The translations under genes were made by a program, and so were the position numbers. 64,000 nt of DNA from CAWBXL01 sp963837365 (GTDB lineage: Bacteria > Acidobacteriota > Terriglobia > Terriglobales > Acidobacteriaceae). Position 1 is the stretch's first letter, and each line of letters opens with the position of its first letter. Under the pieces are notes generated by a model, which was not told the origin of the DNA, searched no databases, and worked only from the letters and a program-made list of their open reading frames with translations. Below are positions 62,158-64,000 of the stretch, piece after piece. Where the stretch lies: assembly GCA_963837365.1 (NCBI GenBank), contig CAWIMW010000006.1, positions 124,001 through 188,000 of the forward strand, read 5' to 3'.

Positions 62158-62187
62158 TGATTTTTGCCAAGTCCAGTACTTTTTCGG

Positions 62188-62412
62188 TCACCGCCGGAAG
62201 CGGCTGATGATGTACAGGACTACGCTCAGCACTACGCTCAGCAGGATGGAAGTGGCCAGCGGGAAATACACCGTGGTGTGCTTGCCGCGATAGAGGATGT
62301 CGCCCGGGAGCTTGCCGAGGGGCAGGTTGGTTTTGCCGAGCAACACCAGCGCGAGGCCGGCTATCAGGAGCACGGCCCCGACCAGCATCAGGAACTTGCC
62401 CAGATCGGTCAT
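62188..62412 (-). CDS. DUF2905-family small membrane protein
   Basis: A 74-residue protein with two membrane helices (LGKFLMLVGAVLLIAGLALV and LATSILLSVVLSVVLYIISR) joined by the family's short loop LGKTNLPLGKLPGDILYRGK. This matches DUF2905, of unknown function. The ATG at 62412 is used; the codon at 62418 is a TTG. The three-hairpin cluster follows its 3' end. Confidence 0.8.
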   Translation of the reverse strand: MTDLGKFLMLVGAVLLIAGLALVLLGKTNLPLGKLPGDILYRGKHTTVYFPLATSILLSVVLSVVLYIISRFRR

Positions 62413-62507
62413 GAACAAAGTTTAGATCATTCTGGACGCTCAATCTGATTATACTTTGTATTGCAAAGAACTTGACAATCTCTAGCCCTTGCGATAGCCT
62501 GCCTCCG

Positions 62508-63125
62508 ATGCTGGAACACCGCCCACGGCGATTCCGTCGCCGTCCCATCCAGGCTCCACTGCCCAGCCATGCCCTGGAAGACCTGCGCTTCATCCGCCAG
62601 ACCATGGAGCAGTCTTCCTCCTTCACGGCGGTTTCCGGGTGGGGGCAGATTGCGGTCGGAGTGAGCGCCCTCATCGCCTCGGCAATTGCCTGGCGGCAAA
62701 CCAGCTCCCAACGATGGCTGACGGTTTGGCTGGCAGAAGCTGGGTTTGCGTTTGCGATTGCATACTCCAGCATCTACCGCAAAGCCCGCAGCAAGGGGCT
62801 TCCGCTGCACAGCGGTCCGGGTCGCAAATTCGCGGTCAGCTTTCTGCCTCCTGCGGCCGCGGGGCTGGTTCTAACCATCGTCCTTACCCGAGCAGGACTC
62901 TCGCAGTTTTTGCCGGGCACATGGCTCTTGATGTATGGCGCAGGAGTCACCACGGGCGGGGCTTTTTCGGTCGCAATTGTGCCGGTCATGGGGAGTTGCT
63001 TCATGCTGGCCGGGGCTGCGGCGTTTGCGGCGCCGCTCACCTGGGGAAATGCATTCATGCTGGGGGGGTTCGGAGGATTGCACATCCTGTTCGGAATTCT
63101 GATCGCGAGGAGACACGGTGGGTAG
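62508..63125 (+). CDS. Integral membrane protein paired with a regulator
   Basis: A 205-residue protein with a basic head (HRPRRFRRRPIQAPL), a short soluble segment (ALEDLRFIRQTMEQSSSFTA) and about five membrane helices (GWGQIAVGVSALIASAIAWR, WLTVWLAEAGFAFAIAYSSI, FAVSFLPPAAAGLVLTIVLT, GTWLLMYGAGVTTGGAFSVA, NAFMLGGFGGLHILFGILIA). Its last 8 bases overlap the regulator gene (GTGGGTAG), so the two are translationally coupled. I recognise no enzyme motif; a membrane component controlled by or acting with the regulator is inference. Confidence 0.7.
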   Translation: MLEHRPRRFRRRPIQAPLPSHALEDLRFIRQTMEQSSSFTAVSGWGQIAVGVSALIASAIAWRQTSSQRWLTVWLAEAGFAFAIAYSSIYRKARSKGLPLHSGPGRKFAVSFLPPAAAGLVLTIVLTRAGLSQFLPGTWLLMYGAGVTTGGAFSVAIVPVMGSCFMLAGAAAFAAPLTWGNAFMLGGFGGLHILFGILIARRHGG

Positions 63126-63498
63126 GACCAGGCTGGACGTAAAAAAACATACTGTCGTTCGCCAACATGCATCCTCGCGTTCGGTTGGACATGGCGTGGA
63201 GGATTTTCCCGAACTCGACCGGCTGATCCATGAGCGTATGCGGCTGGGGATTATCAGTGCGCTGGCGGTGAATCAATCGCTGAGCTTTAACGATCTCAAG
63301 CGTTTGCTGAAGACCACTGACGGAAACTTGAGCGTGCATGCACGGAAGCTGGAGGAGGCACAGTACATCGTATGCAGCAAATTTTTTGAAGGACGCATGC
63401 CACGAACGGAATACCGGCTTACCGCGACCGGGAAGAAGGCCTTCGACGAATATCTGGCCGAGATGGAAGAGCTAGTCCGCAGGATGAAAGACCACTAG
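63118..63498 (+). CDS. Winged-helix transcriptional regulator
   Basis: A 126-residue protein with a winged helix at about residues 32-115: LDRLIHERMRLGIISALAVN, LSFNDLKRLLKTTDGNLSVH, ARKLEEAQYIVCSKFFEGRM and RTEYRLTATGKKAFDEYLAE. This matches the HTH_34/ArsR-like regulators found behind small membrane proteins in Acidobacteria. The GTG start overlaps the preceding gene's stop by 8 bases. Confidence 0.85.
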   Translation: MGRTRLDVKKHTVVRQHASSRSVGHGVEDFPELDRLIHERMRLGIISALAVNQSLSFNDLKRLLKTTDGNLSVHARKLEEAQYIVCSKFFEGRMPRTEYRLTATGKKAFDEYLAEMEELVRRMKDH

Positions 63499-63512
63499 GG
63501 GCAAAAAAACTA

Positions 63513-63541
63513 GGACAGCTCGGAGCCCCCCGAAGCTGTCC
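63513..63541 (+). terminator. Hairpin behind the regulator gene
   Basis: GGACAGCT (63513-63520) pairs exactly with AGCTGTCC (63534-63541), 15 bp after the regulator stop. The 3' side is A- and C-rich rather than T-rich, so it may be a repeat palindrome that serves as a terminator. Confidence 0.4.
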
Positions 63542-63667
63542 AAAACCCTCCCGGTTAGAAGGGCGTGTACTGGATAAAAACTAAATTGGGGATGTTGCAC
63601 CAAGGTTGCGACAGCGTTAAATTCCCATGAATTGCTCTACCCGCTAAAACCGAACTACCTTGTCCGT

Positions 63668-63689
63668 GAGCCGGGCAGAAACCCGGCTC
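63668..63689. repeat. Palindromic repeat upstream of hemL
   Basis: GAGCCGGG (63668-63675) and CCCGGCTC (63682-63689) form an 8-bp perfect stem with a 6-base loop, 40 bp before the hemL ATG. It looks like a REP unit. Confidence 0.55.
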
Positions 63690-63729
63690 TACGCCTGAAT
63701 GACTGGTATAGTATTTCCGCGCTAAAACC

Positions 63730-64000
63730 ATGCCCCGCAAGACCGAGCAGTCCCGCAAACTACAGCAACGCGCCGAACAACTCATCCCCGGAGGAGTGGA
63801 CTCTCCCGTCCGCGCCTTCCGCGCGGTGGGCGGTGATCCTCCTTTTATTGTCCTGGGACAGGGTTCCCGCATCATGGATGCGGATGGGAACGAATACATC
63901 GACTACGTGGGTTCCTGGGGGCCGCTGATCCTGGGCCATGCACACCCTGCCGTCACCGAAGCCGTCATTGGAGCTGCCAGGAGCGGTACCAGCTTCGGAG
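63730..64000 (+). CDS. hemL: Glutamate-1-semialdehyde 2,1-aminomutase, N-terminal part, cut by window edge
   Basis: The start of the PLP-dependent aminomutase that makes 5-aminolevulinate from glutamate-1-semialdehyde in tetrapyrrole synthesis. The visible 90 residues include SRKLQQRAEQLIPGGVDSPV, RAFRAVGGDPPFIVLGQGSR, MDADGNEYIDYVGSWGPLIL and GHAHPAVTEAVIGAA, all family-typical. The lysine that binds PLP lies beyond the window. The ATG at 63730 gives the standard N-terminus. Confidence 0.93.
   Translation, partial: MPRKTEQSRKLQQRAEQLIPGGVDSPVRAFRAVGGDPPFIVLGQGSRIMDADGNEYIDYVGSWGPLILGHAHPAVTEAVIGAARSGTSFG

Noticed and set aside
1..64000. CRISPR arrays, rRNA operon, prophage or replication origin
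   Set aside because: No regularly spaced repeats, no rRNA-like sequence, no phage structural genes and no dnaA-box cluster were seen.

Overview
The window looks like a chromosomal segment of an Acidobacteriota bacterium, most likely class Terriglobia (Koribacter-like). This is inferred from gene content and style: a TIGR02999-type ECF sigma factor followed by a PknB-type kinase with TPRs, a winged-helix/TolB-propeller fusion, MacB-like permeases without an ATPase, a GloVer-repeat protein, moderately high GC, and many short palindromic intergenic repeats. No phage, CRISPR array, rRNA or replication origin was seen. Both edges cut genes: trmFO at the left and hemL at the right.

Layout. 1-3.2 kb: end of trmFO, a small membrane protein, a MerR-like regulator, a DinB-like protein and a NarL-type response regulator. 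3.4-8.2 kb: aroC, then the translation/RNA-modification cluster def-fmt-rsmB, then a membrane-anchored PASTA protein on the other strand. 8.3-16.5 kb: recQ, a cytochrome P460-like protein, a membrane protein, an AraC regulator, a class A PBP, a secreted protein and an S41 protein that has lost its catalytic residues. 16.7-25.1 kb: rlmD-like methyltransferase, comEC, DUF2007, a DinG-type helicase, der and an orphan exbD. 25.3-33 kb: ECF sigma factor with a small membrane partner, a large membrane protein, two MacB-like permeases, a cupin, a YccA/BI-1 protein and DUF1801. 33.5-37.4 kb: tRNA-Pro(UGG) and, 3.8 kb away, a broken copy of the same tRNA, bracketing a divergent pair (7-TM-like protein and winged-helix/propeller protein). 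37.5-48.8 kb: a tight six-gene minus-strand operon of exported and membrane proteins, divergent from a sigma factor and Ser/Thr kinase. 48.9-56.4 kb: LigT-like, a UDP-glucose dehydrogenase homologue without its catalytic cysteine, a class II aldolase, queA, a lipoprotein and polA. 56.4-60.8 kb: the c-di-AMP/peptidoglycan operon cdaA-cdaR-glmM, and xseA. 61-64 kb: small membrane proteins, an IS110-like remnant with a hairpin cluster, DUF2905, a membrane-protein/regulator pair and the start of hemL.

Two general features stand out. First, four genes (trmFO, the small gene at 0.9-1.4 kb, recQ, xseA) are each broken by one apparent extra base, always a +1 shift, with the expected C-terminus continuing in the next frame; this points to sequence error or recent lesions rather than four separate short genes. 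Second, several families of palindromic or inverted-arm repeats sit in the intergenic gaps.

The best candidates for something undescribed are the six-gene envelope operon facing the sigma/kinase pair (37.5-48.8 kb), the tRNA-Pro-bracketed segment, and the two apparent pseudoenzymes (S41 and UDP-glucose dehydrogenase families). All product names come from reading motifs by eye; no database search was run.
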